Both the position numbers and the translations under genes were made by a program. Shown here in pieces: positions 23,755-35,342 of a DNA stretch of 64,000 nucleotides. Location of the stretch: positions 1,929,035 through 1,993,034 of the forward strand of contig LR746272.1 in the NCBI GenBank assembly GCA_902729315.2, written 5' to 3'. Position 1 is the first letter of the stretch, and each line of letters begins with the position of its first letter. The notes beneath the pieces were generated by a model, which worked only from the letters and a program-made list of their open reading frames with translations, was not told the DNA's origin and ran no database searches. The DNA comes from Spirodela intermedia (taxonomy: Eukaryota > Streptophyta > Magnoliopsida > Alismatales > Araceae).

Positions 23755-24354
23755 TCAGCAGCAGTGGTTTAGAGCGAAGAAGACGAGGTCCCCCGCAAGG
23801 AGAGAGAGCGCCGCCGCGCCTGCCGATGGCGCGAGCCGGGACCCGGCCGATGGCTGCCTGCTCCGGTCGCCGAGCGGCGGCAGCGTGAGCGTGCCCGCCG
23901 GGCAGACTGCACAGAGAAACAGTGAGAGGGACGAGCAGTCGGTGGTGCTTTCGATGGATGGGCACGGAGCGGCTGTGGCGGAGTACTCACCTGCCGCCGC
24001 TGCCGGAGACGGAGGAACCGCCGGCGGCGACGGGGCCGAGCAGGCGGAAGGGCCCGCCGCGAGGTTGCAGGCCGCCGGCAGCTGCCGCGCCAGCGTGCGG
24101 TTGACGGGGAAGGTGGCGGCATGGTCGAGCGCCGCGCACGCGCACGCCGGCTGCCGCACGAAGACGGCGGCGAGGCCGTCGCAGCACGCGCTGGGCGGCG
24201 CGCGGGCGGCGCCCTGCACATAGGGGAGGCACGGCAGCAGGAGCAGGAGCCGGCCGGAGCAGCCGGCGTCTGTGGGCTGGGCGGCGCTGGGGAGGATGAG
24301 CGCGAGCAGGGCCAGGGTTGCGGTGGCGGCGGAGGTGGAGGACGGAGGGACCAT
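23755..24354 (-). CDS. Non-specific lipid-transfer protein, GPI-anchored (LTPG) type
   Basis: Secreted eight-cysteine-motif protein of the kind that carries lipids or cutin/wax monomers at the cell surface. On the minus strand an intron-bearing reading is 24354-23991 plus 23906-23755; the 84-bp intron has GTGAGT...CAG borders and is a multiple of three, so the frame also stays open if it is retained. Residues 1-25 form a signal peptide (ATLALLALILPSAAQ). The eight cysteines follow in order: C, PC, CC (SACCDGL), CxC (PACACAAL), AAC and SAC. A Pro/Ser/Ala linker and a hydrophobic C-terminal stretch (AGAAALSLLAGDLVFFAL) follow, as expected for a GPI signal, although the protein ends NHCC, which is unusual. 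Spliced length is 171 residues. Confidence 0.82.
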   Translation of the reverse strand: MVPPSSTSAATATLALLALILPSAAQPTDAGCSGRLLLLLPCLPYVQGAARAPPSACCDGLAAVFVRQPACACAALDHAATFPVNRTLARQLPAACNLAAGPSACSAPSPPAVPPSPAAAAGEYSATAAPCPSIESTTDCSSLSLFLCAVCPAGTLTLPPLGDRSRQPSAGSRLAPSAGAAALSLLAGDLVFFALNHCC

Positions 24355-24395
24355 GGTGATTGGTGGTGGTGGAGCGGGGCAGGTTGGTGTCCAGT

Positions 24396-24401
24396 TTTAT
24401 A
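24396..24401 (-). promoter_or_regulatory. TATA box of the LTPG gene
   Basis: TATAAA on the minus strand, about 42 bp upstream of the ATG. This implies a very short leader. Assigned by motif and distance only. Confidence 0.45.
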
Positions 24402-24811
24402 GAAGGCGACGGAGAGATTCCCCCGTGCAGCAGCAACTCCGCATGACTCTGCGATCTCTCACTGGTTCACTCAGTCCTCCACAACAGTCTCTCTCTCTCT
24501 CTCTCTCACATACACACACAAACACAACTCTCTCGCAGTTCAGAGCTTCTGGAATGGGGAGGAATCGAAGGGGTTTTGGCTTAGGTTAAGGTGGGCGTCG
24601 AAGCTAAGCTAGGAAGACTATGTTGGTGGGTGTGGTTACTTTTTTTTTGTAAAGGAAAATAAATTATTGGTATTTTTTGATCAGTTAATACAGATGAAGA
24701 ACAGCCATCAACGTAACCCACTTTTGGTTGATGAAAGGTGTATTTAGAGGTTGCACTGTAAACAGTTGAGAAAGATTATACCTTTATATTATTTTAAATA
24801 CATTAAGAAAG

Positions 24812-24820
24812 TATAAAAAG
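24812..24820 (+). promoter_or_regulatory. TATA box candidate of the HIPP gene
   Basis: TATAAAAAG lies just before a GA tract (24832-24874) that would form the start of a purine-rich leader. The ATG is about 450 bp downstream, so a long leader or a leader intron is implied. Confidence 0.4.
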
Positions 24821-24831
24821 GGGGGAGAGGG

Positions 24832-24874
24832 AGATAGAGAGAGAGAGAGAGGGAGAGAGAGAGGGAGAGAGAGA
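24832..24874. repeat. Interrupted (GA)n microsatellite
   Basis: A GA dinucleotide run with GGGA interruptions directly downstream of the candidate TATA box. Confidence 0.85.
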
Positions 24875-25270
24875 GCGGCGACTAGATTCTTGACCTCACC
24901 TTTGTCTCAAGGTTTTCGGATCCGAAGAATTTTAGAAAGGAAGGCCGGCCGGGGGGTTGGAGAAGAAGAAGAAGAGCTTGCAGAAAGCGCAGTCCCGAAG
25001 GAAACCAGGAAGAAGAGATCCCCCCCCGCCCGGGGGATGGAAAGGCCGCACGCATGGTTTCTTCACCCCTTCCCCCATCAAGAGAATACGATTCCTGGAA
25101 GCCTCCATCAGCGTTAGAGAGATAAAGACCCCCCTCTCCCCGAATAAGCAGGTAATAGTCCTTCCTCGTTAACTCTCTCCCTATCTCTCTCTTTCAAGAC
25201 TCTCCCAAGGCTCAGAGCTCGTTCTCCTTTCTCCAAGAACCCTTCTCTCTCTCTCTCTCTGTGCTCCGTC

Positions 25271-25757
25271 ATGTCAGATAAGGTGCGTGCCCTTTCGCCT
25301 TCTCGCTGTTTCACGTTTCATGGCAAACCAGTGACGCCCTTCTCCTAGCAGTTCTACTGCATGGTCATGAGGATGAGCATCGACTGCAACGGCTGCTACA
25401 GGAAGATCAGGCGAATCCTCCTCAAGATCCACGGTGAGCAGTTCGACCCCAAGATCTGGTTCTCTCCAAGAACCTGGGATCTGATTCTAACTCTGAGGAG
25501 ACGCGAGGGGAGAAGAGCTGGACAGCCATCTGATCGAGAAGGAGGAGGGCCGGGTGAGCGTCTGCGGGGAGTTCGTCCCGCAGGACCTGGCGATCAAGGT
25601 GAGGAAGGCGGTCAACCGCCGCGTGGAGATCCTCGACGTCAAGGAGGTTGACCACCGCGCCGGCGGCGGCGGGGATGGCGGCGATAACGGCGGCAGCGGC
25701 GGCGAACTGAAGAGGAGATCATCGAAGAAGAAGAAGAAGGTCCGGTTCGCCCTCTGA
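25271..25757 (+). CDS. Heavy-metal-associated (HMA) domain protein, HIPP-like
   Basis: Small metallochaperone-type protein with one HMA fold. Exons 25271-25282 (only MSDK), 25352-25433 and 25516-25757 join to 111 residues. The metal-binding loop is intact (MSIDCNGCYRKIRRILLKI; M-x-x-x-C-x-x-C), and the rest of the fold reads VSVCGEFVPQDLAIKVRKAV and RRVEILDVKEVD. A Gly/Asp-rich stretch and a Lys-rich tail (SSKKKKKVRFAL) follow. Family HIPPs end in a prenylated CaaX box, absent here, so this is either an HPP-type member or one with a lost C-terminus. The exon 3 acceptor at 25515 has a poor pyrimidine tract and was chosen because it restores the family segment GELDSHLIEK. The 3' end of the coding region is partly repeated just downstream (25797-25873). 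Confidence 0.8.
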
Positions 25758-25796
25758 ACATGAAGAGACCGTCGCGGTGGGATCGCCGTGGACCGT

Positions 25797-25873
25797 AGGT
25801 CGACCACCGTGCCGGCGGCGGGGATGTCGACGATGACGACGGCTGCGGCGGCGAACTGAAGACGAGATCGTCG
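25797..25873 (+). repeat. Diverged tandem copy of the HIPP 3' coding segment
   Basis: This segment repeats 25645-25724 with substitutions and small indels: shared blocks are GACCACCG, CCGGCGGCGG, GGCGGCGAACTGAAGA and GAGATC. The period is about 152 bp. It lies after the stop codon, so it is not translated in the annotated frame. Confidence 0.75.
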
Positions 25874-26026
25874 CCGCGGTGGAATCAATGTAGATTAAAC
25901 CAGTGCAGGATATCAAACTGTTCTCTGACCCATTGGGCCTTTCCATACGTAAAAAATTATTTTGTGGGCCAACAAATGGGGGCCCAAATGAAAATTGTGT
26001 CCATTAATTAACAATCTTACCTACCT

Positions 26027-26119
<93 letters not shown>

Positions 26120-26513
26120 AGCCCGGCTCATTGAGGCCCATTTAGGCACTTGCCAGAAGTAGTCATCGTGAAACGGTGGTATTAACGTAAATTTAAGAAA
26201 TCGGGAGGGGGGGGGGGCTAGGTACAGCGCAGAATGCCCTGGTTTGGTTTTGGAGGGAAAACCCAGAGAGAGAGAGAGAGAGCGCGAGAGAGAGAGAGAG
26301 CGCGAGAGAGAGAGATGATATAGCTGTAAAGTTCAGTTGCTTGACTCGACCTCCGATGAAGGGAGGGATATGTGATCTGTCAATCTCTCCACTCCCACCG
26401 CCGGCCTCTCATCGGGGGTAATACTGCGTTTTAGCTCATTTGGTGGGCGCTAGTGAAGTTTCAGAGAGCAGTTCTCTGGTTTTCCTCGGGGTAGAAGCCA
26501 TTTCTTCGTGAAG
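25874..26513. other. GA-rich intergenic region upstream of HOP2
   Basis: Contains a long GA array at about 26031-26114, a G-run near 26204-26217, and a second GA/GCGA array at about 26264-26315. The HOP2 leader and promoter lie in the right part. No open frame of interest. Confidence 0.6.
26031..26114. repeat. (GA)n microsatellite
   Basis: More than 80 bp of nearly uninterrupted GA repeats. Confidence 0.95.
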
Positions 26514-29500
26514 ATGCCCCCCAAATCCGACAGTGTGGAAGGTATATTGAACTCTTTTTCAGCTCTTCTTCTTCTTCTTCTAATCGCGTTTTGTTCTTTC
26601 GCCTTCTTATCTCGCGTTTGTGTTATTCTTCGCGTGTTTCATTGTTCTGCCGTCGGAGTTTCATTCCACGTAGTATTGGATGGGACCACTTCCGCAGAAA
26701 TATGGAGAAGATTTACACTCCATTTCTATAACTATTTTTCTGAGTATTTTTCTCCCTCTAGAAATCAATGCTGCCTGTCAGTTTAGGTCGCATTGAATGC
26801 TCCGATATTTTGTGTCGCGAAATGATGTTAAATTAAGCTTTATTTTTAAAATTTTTGGTGGTTATTTTGTCTCGTTAAAACTTGGCTCACTTTCTTTGAA
26901 TTGGGTGGCAGGGATTGTTCTGAACTATGTCAATGAGGTGAGCGTGCGGAACCTAGTTGGAGCTTCTGCCCTCGTGATAGTGCTAAGTTTTTCTCCCGTC
27001 ATTTTCTTCGTTTTCTGGCTAACTCTCTGTATACGTTGTTCCTTCCCCGAGCAGGCTCCCTTTAACTGCTTTTATATTTTTCAAAGTTTATTTTTGCCTC
27101 GTTGGATGTCGGAAAAGGCTTCCTATAAGATGGGTTTTTGATCTGTTCTTACATGGGAAGGGTTTAACTGAAGGTCATGCCCAGTGACGAATGAATTGTG
27201 AAATTGTGATGAAACGCTGAAGGTCATGCCCAAGATGATAACATGCTAGGTGGTAGCGTGTTTTATTCCATGTGGATCTAATCATAAGATAATATCATAG
27301 TTGTTGTTTGAGGACGGCAGAAGCTATTGACCATCTTTTCCCTCGGCTCCTTGGCAGCTCTGAGGCAGTGCTTGACGTAAATCCCTGCTAGTATATCTCT
27401 CATTACGTTATCTGATGCTGATAGCAGTATATCCTACTAGAGTTCATCATGACTAATGAGTTGCTTGTAACACTTTGGGAAGATCTTAGCTGATTATTTT
27501 TTTCATTGATGATGTTAAAAATCATTGATTTGAGTTGACAGTACGCATTAGTTTGAGCAGTAAAGGTGATCGTAAGGAAATGCTGTTTGAATAGATTACC
27601 AACTTTCTACTGTAAAATTACTTTACAGCTCCTGTTTTGTTTTCCTCCTATCCTACTGCAAAATTCTTTAGCCTTCTTAAGTTTCTCTTCTTATCCCTAC
27701 TACATATCCTTTTGTTCTAATTTTTTTGTCTCTCAAAAGACTTATTTTGTGGCTCAATTGATGCCAAGTTTTCTTTGATGACTAATTTGAACTCTTAAAC
27801 GCCGTCGATCCCTAATTATTGTCTATGTTTCGCTAGCGCTTTATAGTTCCTTTTTTGTACCCCAGTGTCTCTGTTAGCGAATTGGGAGACTTTCCGAACA
27901 CAATTATAAAATCTCTGCAAACTGTGGACCGTTAATTTTCACAAGGATTTGCCTCTAATTTAACCCCAGTTAAAGTAACCAAAACTTTCTCCTCGTTGAA
28001 TGTGATGTTTGATGTGGAGTCTATTTTTGTCATAGAGAATTAGCTTACGAAATATATTACTATGTAATTAAATTGCAAAACTGAGAACGATCTAGTTGGT
28101 CAAAGTGGGTTATTGCCTGCAAGCTTGAGATGGACATCACCGTAAATAGGACCTGAAATAAAATGGAAATTAGATAATTTTTTTCTATATCATAAATCAT
28201 TTTTACTGTTAAATTTTCTCAATGATCGGAGAATTCAAAATGATATTATTAAATATTTATCATTTTTTTATGCTTCCCTTTTCATGTTGTGAGCTGTATC
28301 ACACTGATCATGATCGTCAAAATCCGAAAGATAAGGATGAACATTATGTTTGAACTTAAATTATACTAGAAAGCAGACAATGCTCCTGGTAGTTCATTTT
28401 ACCTGCCTACTCTCTTGAACTTCTTACAGCTCATTTTTCTTCTAAGCATGCTGTGCTACCATGTTGAAGAATGAGCTCAACTAAGTTTTTGTAAAACTAA
28501 CCACAACAGTGAATCCTTTGCAGCATATTGCCAGTCGTTTATTGATGGGATAGGATTAAGACGATGGTAATGGTTTTTACAAGGCACTGTCTTGTTGGAG
28601 ACGGAATGTAAATTGGTTGGCAATGTGTCTGTGCTGATTCAAATCCAGCGTGACCAAGAAATTTGCCTGGCTGCTTTTTCTTTCAGTATTGTATGACCTC
28701 TTTTTTTGTAAGTAAAAAAGAAATAACACGACTATGCTCCAGTAATATTGATCCCACTTCAGTTGGCAATTGTTGGATGAACACTGGAAAATCATTCCAC
28801 TGTTTTAAGCCAACCAAGTTTATTGTTATCATAAAAATCCATAATTGGTCCCTGCCATCTCCATGAATTCTATGGCCAAAAATTTCGTTTTCTGATGGAA
28901 ATGGTAAATATTGTGTTAGTTGTGCTCACAAAAGTAGGTGGACCAGATATATAGCCAGGTATTGATTGATGGGACTATACGAAACATGATGGCGTTTATG
29001 AGACGTCTTTCATGTTCCTTGGAGCAGTGAGGACGAAAGAAAAAAGAAGATTCAGGTCGTGTCAGGACACGTGATGAGTATTATTGGATAATAGTGGAAG
29101 ATCACTCACAATTTTCAAGTCAGCATAAATGTTTATGATTAGAACGCTCGATCGTCTGTCTCAAACTGTTTCCATTAGCTAAGATTGTGAATTATTAGCG
29201 TTATTTCGATGAAATTAAGGCTCCATAAAGTGAAGGATATTAAAATATAAAATTTTCAATTCAATGGTTCTAACTAGCTTCAACAACCCAACTTTTTTCA
29301 ATGGTTGGATATGGTAAGAGTTGACTGTCAAAATAGCTGGATTTAATTGTATAGTTGCCACCATTATCGATGGGGAAAAACTGGCTGACGTACATCACAA
29401 TTCTGTTGTATCAAGTCGCAAACGTGATGAGCATTTATAAACTTTCTAAGCTATGCTGTATTTTTTTTTCTATTTAGTAAAGTTTTTAGTTGATAATCAA

Positions 29501-31345
29501 GCTGAATACCTGCTCTATCTCAACTGACTTTTTCTATGTTGCCGAGTAACCTAGGTTCTCTAATGTCATCACAACTTCTCTCGAAGGCATCTTGATTCAA
29601 AGTGGTTGGTTCTGTTTAGCTTCCATATACATAATTGTTCTTGTAACAAATTTTCATTTTGTTCTCAGCAAAATAGGCCACTGAATACTCAAAATGTTGC
29701 CGATGCACTGCAAAAGTACAATCTCAAGAAGGCTGGTATCCAGAAAGCGTTAGATAGTCTGTCGGATAGCGGACAGATATCATTCAAGGAATATGGTAAA
29801 CAGAAGATATACATTGCCCGGCAAGACCAGTTTGACATTCCCAATGCTGAAGAGCTCGACCAGATGAAGAAAGCAAACAGCGAACTTCAAGAAGAGCTCC
29901 AAATTAAGAATAAAACTATTGCGGAAGTTGATGCAGGTGGCAGTACTTCCATTCTTCTTAGTGAAAATTTTAACTCCACTCGAGCTAATATATCTATGGA
30001 CGTTATAATGGCAGAAATTCGAGTTCTCCAGTCAAATTTAACTCTGGCTGAGATACGAACAAAAGAATCCAAGCTGAGAACAGAGGTAACATAATAGTCG
30101 CATATATTTTAGTGTTTTTCAGTTTTAAAACCCCTAATTCTTGTTAAATTATAAAAAACCTTCCTTTTCTGATTCTCGTTCAATCAGAAATAGGTTGCCG
30201 AAATCTGATGTTTTTACAACCAGTTTTCTGTTGCCTGCTGTTATCCCTATCGCGACAAACATTGTTTAAAGTTAGCTAGAACTTACTAGACATAAGAAAT
30301 GATTTTCTAGCTTCCAATGAGCAAACAGCATCACTCTAGATCTAGCTCAGCCTGTATTAGTTGCTCAGATGAGGGGATAATTTCAAGTAAAATCAAAATG
30401 TCTTCTCCTCTCTCCTGCTTTTTAAATTTCTCTCTCCTTTGGCTCTCTGTACGCTTTATGGGGGAGGGGTTGGGTGTTGCGTGTTTGGGCCTAGCCGGTT
30501 GGATTTCTCTCCTCATGTGATGTTGGGTGGAAGGAGAGCTGGTGTCGGAATGGGCCCAGTAGAATGCAGTCTTCCCTCCCAGATATGGAGGAAGTCGGGT
30601 CTTCTTTGACCACCCTGGGAGGGCTGGTCAGACTTGGTCCATGGCCCCAGCTTTGAGGGACATCGGATCAGGCCAGGCCCTTGCTTAGAACTGATTGCCA
30701 AATAAGGAAAGTGTATTTTAGTCATTTAAATGATAGAACGACGCTTAGAAGCATATTCTAAGGGTATTCATTGTTTACAATCCTCATTCAACTCGGATTT
30801 ATTTCTAACATTAGATTTCCTGCATCTTCTTTCTCAATCCAGCAAAAGTTCTTGTTTTTTTTTTTTTTTTGGAAGTCATGGATTTTTTCCTAAAGCCAAG
30901 ATAACCCTAACTACAGACTGTAACGCACCGAAAAATTAATACTCTGAACGATGCAAAAGATTATATTCAGTCTCTTTTACCCATGTCCAGGTGAAAGAAA
31001 TGGAGGAAAAATTGAAGATCTTAGGTGAGGGCACCCAGCTGGTTAATCCAGAGGAAAGGAATTCTGTGGAGGAGACATATTTGGCGAAAATTAATCAGTG
31101 GAGGAAGCGTAAAAGGATGTTCAAGGAGCTATGGGATGCCATAACGGAGAACTCGCCCAAGGACTTGAAAGAATTGAAGGTTCTCCTTCTGCACAGTTCT
31201 ATCCAGACGGCTTAGCAATCTCCTAAGCCTGGTTATATTTTATTCGCAGGAGGAGCTGGGAATTGAGTATGATGAAGATGTTGGGACAAGTTTCCAGTCC
31301 TTCAGCGAATTGCTGGCAAACGGCAAAAAGAGGAAGATACGATGA
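26514..31345 (+). CDS. HOP2: Homologous-pairing protein 2 (HOP2/TBPIP), meiotic recombination factor
   Basis: HOP2 pairs with MND1 to stimulate DMC1/RAD51 strand invasion and to prevent synapsis between non-homologues in meiosis. Exons 26514-26541, 26912-26937, 29669-29936, 30015-30085, 30991-31179 and 31250-31345 join to 225 residues, matching plant AHP2 proteins. The N-terminal winged-helix DNA-binding part reads IVLNYVNEQNRPLNTQNVAD and KAGIQKALDSLSDSGQISFK. A coiled coil follows (DQMKKANSELQEELQIKNKT, AEIRVLQSNLTLAEIRTKES, VKEMEEKLKILGEG), and then the conserved NQWRKRKRMFKELWDAI and ELGIEYDEDVG. Intron 2 is long (2.7 kb). Intron 3 (29937-30014) is only 78 bp, in frame and stop-free, so it could be retained; it was removed because the family is continuous across it. 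The gene is tail-to-tail with plastid E2. Confidence 0.93.
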
Positions 31346-31552
31346 TTTCTCCCGATGTACAGTGCAGATCAAATTAAAAGGTGGCTCTACTCAGCGCCTT
31401 AGGTTTACCGTTTCCAGGTAGACCACTCTTCCCTTCTCAAGAATCGAAAGCCACGAAACCGAACAAAGTTTCTGGTTCCCTGTGAATTTTATCGCCTTTC
31501 CGTCTCTCCTATTCTAAGGATTATCATTTGTAAAAATCCAATGGATATATAA

Positions 31553-31584
<32 letters not shown>

Positions 31585-32478
31585 TTATATATGCACATAG
31601 GAATGATGGATGTATTATTTTTCATGCTTGTTGATGACCAAACTACTTGGGTCTTGACCTTTTTTAGCCTAAACTCAGCCTGATTTAGTTTGAAAATTTC
31701 TGCGCCGCTGACGAAATTATGTGGGTTGAAAAGTTGAAATCTTTGCATATTAACTTGTGAACTAATTTTTTTTTTTTTCAGGAATTAAAAATATGCGGGC
31801 TGATGGAAAATTCCTCGAGGGATCTGGAGCCTCACTGACCTCCTTGTCTCCTCAGTATGCATCAGTTAGTAGAAAGGGCGCCCTTTTTAAGGAGCCCCAT
31901 ATGTTTAAAATTTCTAGATGTGGTTGCTCCAAAAAATAGCACCAGACAGTTTTCACAAGAACACTGTAAATGGTTCATAAAGCAGCTCGTTTTGGTTAGG
32001 GTTCTTCCGAAGGCGCCAGACCAAGATCTCCCCCTTCCCCTTTCAATGACCAGAAACGCTACTACAATTCCATGGAAACCGCGTCTCTTTCATGACAACA
32101 GAAGCCTAATAATTTACTTGATTTTTTTTTTTTTCTTGCAGAAACGAATTCGTCGCCAGAAGTATTTCTTGATGAAATCTGACAGCAACCACTATAGTGG
32201 GGTACTAATTGCATGGAATTTCATGTTTATGATAGCTGTGCGCTGACATTGGAGGTAGGCAATTTATTCAATAGTCAACCTCATACAGAGTGACATGAAG
32301 TCCCTGGTCGTCCACAAAATCGTCAAGATGGTGGTGGGTTTTCCATGGAAAGTTTCCCCGGGGCAACTCTACCACTAGAAAGCATGGGAGAAATGAAAAA
32401 TCTAGTCAAATTATGTGATTACGCCCTGGTTTCTAGTCCCCTCAGCTAGTAAGAAGCCGCACTGCCAAAGTTCTCTCA

Positions 32479-32515
<37 letters not shown>

Positions 32516-32543
32516 ATGATGATGGTGGAGTTGACCCGACTTC
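31346..32543. other. 3' flanks between HOP2 and plastid E2
   Basis: Intergenic region of a convergent pair. It contains a TA/CA microsatellite at about 31549-31584 and a GAT trinucleotide run at about 32479-32526 in the presumed 3' UTR of the E2 gene. No gene recognised. Confidence 0.55.
32479..32526. repeat. (GAT)n microsatellite in the presumed E2 3' UTR
   Basis: A trinucleotide run with one GATTAT interruption, ending 18 bp from the E2 stop codon (minus strand). Confidence 0.85.
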
Positions 32544-33358
32544 CTACAAGGTGAGGCTGTCGGGGTTCTCAACTATCTTTGCAAATGCCTGGAGGAACGC
32601 CGCCAAGTCAGCGCCATAGATGATCCGGTGGTCAGCCGTCACATTCACCTGAAGAAACAGAAGGGGGCCGCATAAATGAAATGATTTTCATCTTGGAATA
32701 GCAACATCCCTACCATATGATGTTATCAATATTGCTATATTCCGGGCAACCCATATGATCAAAGATGGAGGCGAGGCCATCATCAATCAGCACCTCAGTC
32801 ATCAATCAAGCCCATGAGCTCCAAGGAGAAACCCTAGAGAGGATGCCACCAACTACATCCAGATGGAATAAATCCCATGACGAACCCTAGATTTCATACT
32901 AAAAAACCCCCCCATCTGGCCCAGATTTCTTGGCCCGGCATCCATCTTAGTCTATAATATATGCATGATCATTGCCGTCAGATCTCTCACTAATACTAAA
33001 AGATGCAATGAACTGATACATAGCTCTTTGGGTTCTCGAGTAGGGCATGGAATTTACCAGCATTTTGTTCTTCACACTGAAGAAACCATCTGCATCGGCG
33101 ACGACGGTGGGCTTTGATGCTCCAACAGCCATAATCGCACCCTGAATCCAGAAGATCAGATCTCCAACTTATTGACGCATTCCAGGAAAAAAAATTGCAC
33201 ATGATATTGGGCAAGAATTGCACCTGTCCGGGGGGGAGAATTGCATCAAATCTGTCCACACCGAACATGCCCAAATTGGACAAGGTAAATGTTCCTGTAG
33301 AACACCGCAGTGATCCGTCAGCAAAATTGTGAATCTAAAACATGGGCTTAAAAAAAAA

Positions 33359-33422
<64 letters not shown>

Positions 33423-33473
33423 AAGCATGGAAAGAAAGGAATTCGTCAGCAAGATTGTGAATCTAAAACATGA

Positions 33474-33526
<53 letters not shown>

Positions 33527-35342
33527 AATTGTATTCACTAGGTTGGAGCTGTTTAGCACGGGCCTTGCCCACCAGCTCCTTCCATCTTTGGGATAGGAGA
33601 TAAATATCAAACTGCATAATGTTCCCATTAGTTTCAAATGCAGAGATGGGTAACGATCCTTGAAGCCGTCATGAATTTATACAGACCTTATCTGCGTCCT
33701 GAAGAACAGGAGTTATGAGCCCACCATCGATTGCAACAGCAACTGCAATATTGATGCTGCTGTTATAAGTGAAGCTCTTCCCGTCCTTGCAAGTGGAGTT
33801 GACCACGGGATGCTGAGCAAGAGCCATGGCTGCGGCCTTGGCGAGGAGCACAGTCATTGTAACACCCTTGGGCTTAACCTATGAAATTTATTGGCACAAG
33901 AAGAGTTCATCTTTAAAACCAGAATGGATCGTTGACCAGAATGGATAGTTGACCAGCATGGAAGGAAAAATATGTCTAGAACATCTCTGTTGACTTAAAA
34001 AGCGTGAATTTATGGAAGGAGAGAAACCAGGACTGCCTTTGAATTTATTTCCTAACATAGTTCTTGACAGTTCTGGACAGTTTGATGACAAACCGATGGA
34101 AATAAAGCGAAGGCCTGAACTTGCTGCCGGAAATTAATTGCGAGAGAAATCGACAATTTCTGATGACATCACGATCGTAATTGTACAACTTTAGCAAGAA
34201 TGTCGTGTATTTTCACGTTTTTTTTACCGATTTCAAGGTAGAATTACTCAGTAGTTAGATATCATGTGGGCACGAATGTAAGCAAGATGGAGAGAGAAGA
34301 GAAAAACCTTCTCATAGAGGGCGTCCAGGGCGTCTGTCTTCACAGGATAACCCACGCGGAACGTTGGCACAGATAGGCTCTCCACCATGTTCTTCGACAC
34401 AGCCGCCTGCATGGTCGTGAAGGGAACCACGGTGGCACCAGGAATTGGTGGCGCTGGAGCAGCAGGAGGAGCAGCTTTAGGCGCAGGCGCCACTGCCGCA
34501 GCGGTGGCAACCACTGCCGGAGAAGATGGAGGAGGTGAAGAAGCTGCCACCTTGGGTACAATTCCAGCAGCCGCCTCCACATCTGAAGGAGTTACTCTCC
34601 CATACGGCCCAGTGCCCACAATAGATGCAACATCAACCTTGTACTGCTTCGCCAGCTTCTTTGCGTAGGGCGTCAGCACAGTGCTCTTGGGTCCAGCTGC
34701 GACGGCAGGCTTCTCAATCGCCTGCACCGGCGGCGCCGCCACCGCTGCCGCAGGAGGTGGAGGAGGAGGAGGAGGAGAGGGAGGGGAAGGTGGAGGAGCC
34801 TGCCCCTGCGACTGGGCGCGCGCACGAGCCTCTGCGATCTCTTCCTCGGTCTCGGCGAGGAGGCCGATAGGGGCGCCGACGGGGGCGCTCTGCCCTTCCG
34901 AGACGACGATGGCCGCGAGGATGCCGTCGTAGAAGGTCTCCACGTCCATGTCGGCCTTGTCGGACTCCACGACGACGACGCTCTCCCCCTTGGAGAGGCG
35001 GTCGCCCTCAGACTTCACCCAAGACACAATCTTTCCCTCCGTCATGGTGGAGCTCAGCGCCGGCATGAAGATCTCCCGGATCTTGGCGCAGATTTTGGAA
35101 GGGGACCTTCGGGAGCGAGGGCGGAGGAGGGGGACGGCGGCGGCTGCGCGGCGGCGGAGGAGCGGAGCAGCGGAGGAAGAGAGGGACGACGAGAAGGAGA
35201 CGAGGGGGCGGCGGCCATTGCCGGAGGCGGCGGCGGCGGTGGAGGGGACGAGGGAAGACGCCATACGACGAGCTCGGGGTGGGAAGGCGGAGGACCCGAG
35301 GGAGAAGATGCCGTTGTGGAGAGGAGACGGGGTGGGGCTCAT
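32544..35342 (-). CDS. Dihydrolipoamide acetyltransferase (E2) of plastid pyruvate dehydrogenase
   Basis: E2 transfers acetyl groups from its lipoyl arm to CoA, supplying acetyl-CoA for plastid fatty-acid synthesis, and forms the complex core. Minus-strand exons 35342-34308, 33878-33687, 33611-33524, 33294-33224, 33141-33058 and 32648-32544 join to 524 residues. The N-terminus is a Ser/Ala/Arg-rich transit peptide; a second ATG (MASSLVPS, at 35264) may be the true start, giving 498. One lipoyl domain spans about 87-165, with the lipoylated Lys in VVESDKADMDVETF. A Pro/Ala hinge and a peripheral-subunit-binding domain (LTPYAKKLAKQYKVDVASIV) follow. The catalytic domain ends with VTADHRIIYGADLAAFLQAF, containing the active-site His. 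A single lipoyl domain and plastid-type sequence argue against the mitochondrial form. Intron 3 holds GA microsatellites. Confidence 0.92.
33359..33522. repeat. Paired GA microsatellites within a tandem duplication in E2 intron 3
   Basis: Two GA arrays (about 33359-33420 and 33476-33522) each follow a copy of the same roughly 30-bp sequence (33316-33345 and 33444-33473, containing GTCAGCAA and TTGTGAATCTAAAACATG). The unit of about 128 bp was therefore duplicated in tandem. Confidence 0.85.

Noticed and set aside
26031-26315. Regularly spaced repeats that might suggest a CRISPR array or satellite
   Set aside because: Simple GA dinucleotide runs without unique spacers in a plant genome; microsatellites.
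33348-33617. Long Ser-Leu repeat peptides read from GA arrays (also at 48097-48364 and 60170-60423)
   Set aside because: They are artefacts of translating dinucleotide repeats; the E2 exon they overlap is in another frame.
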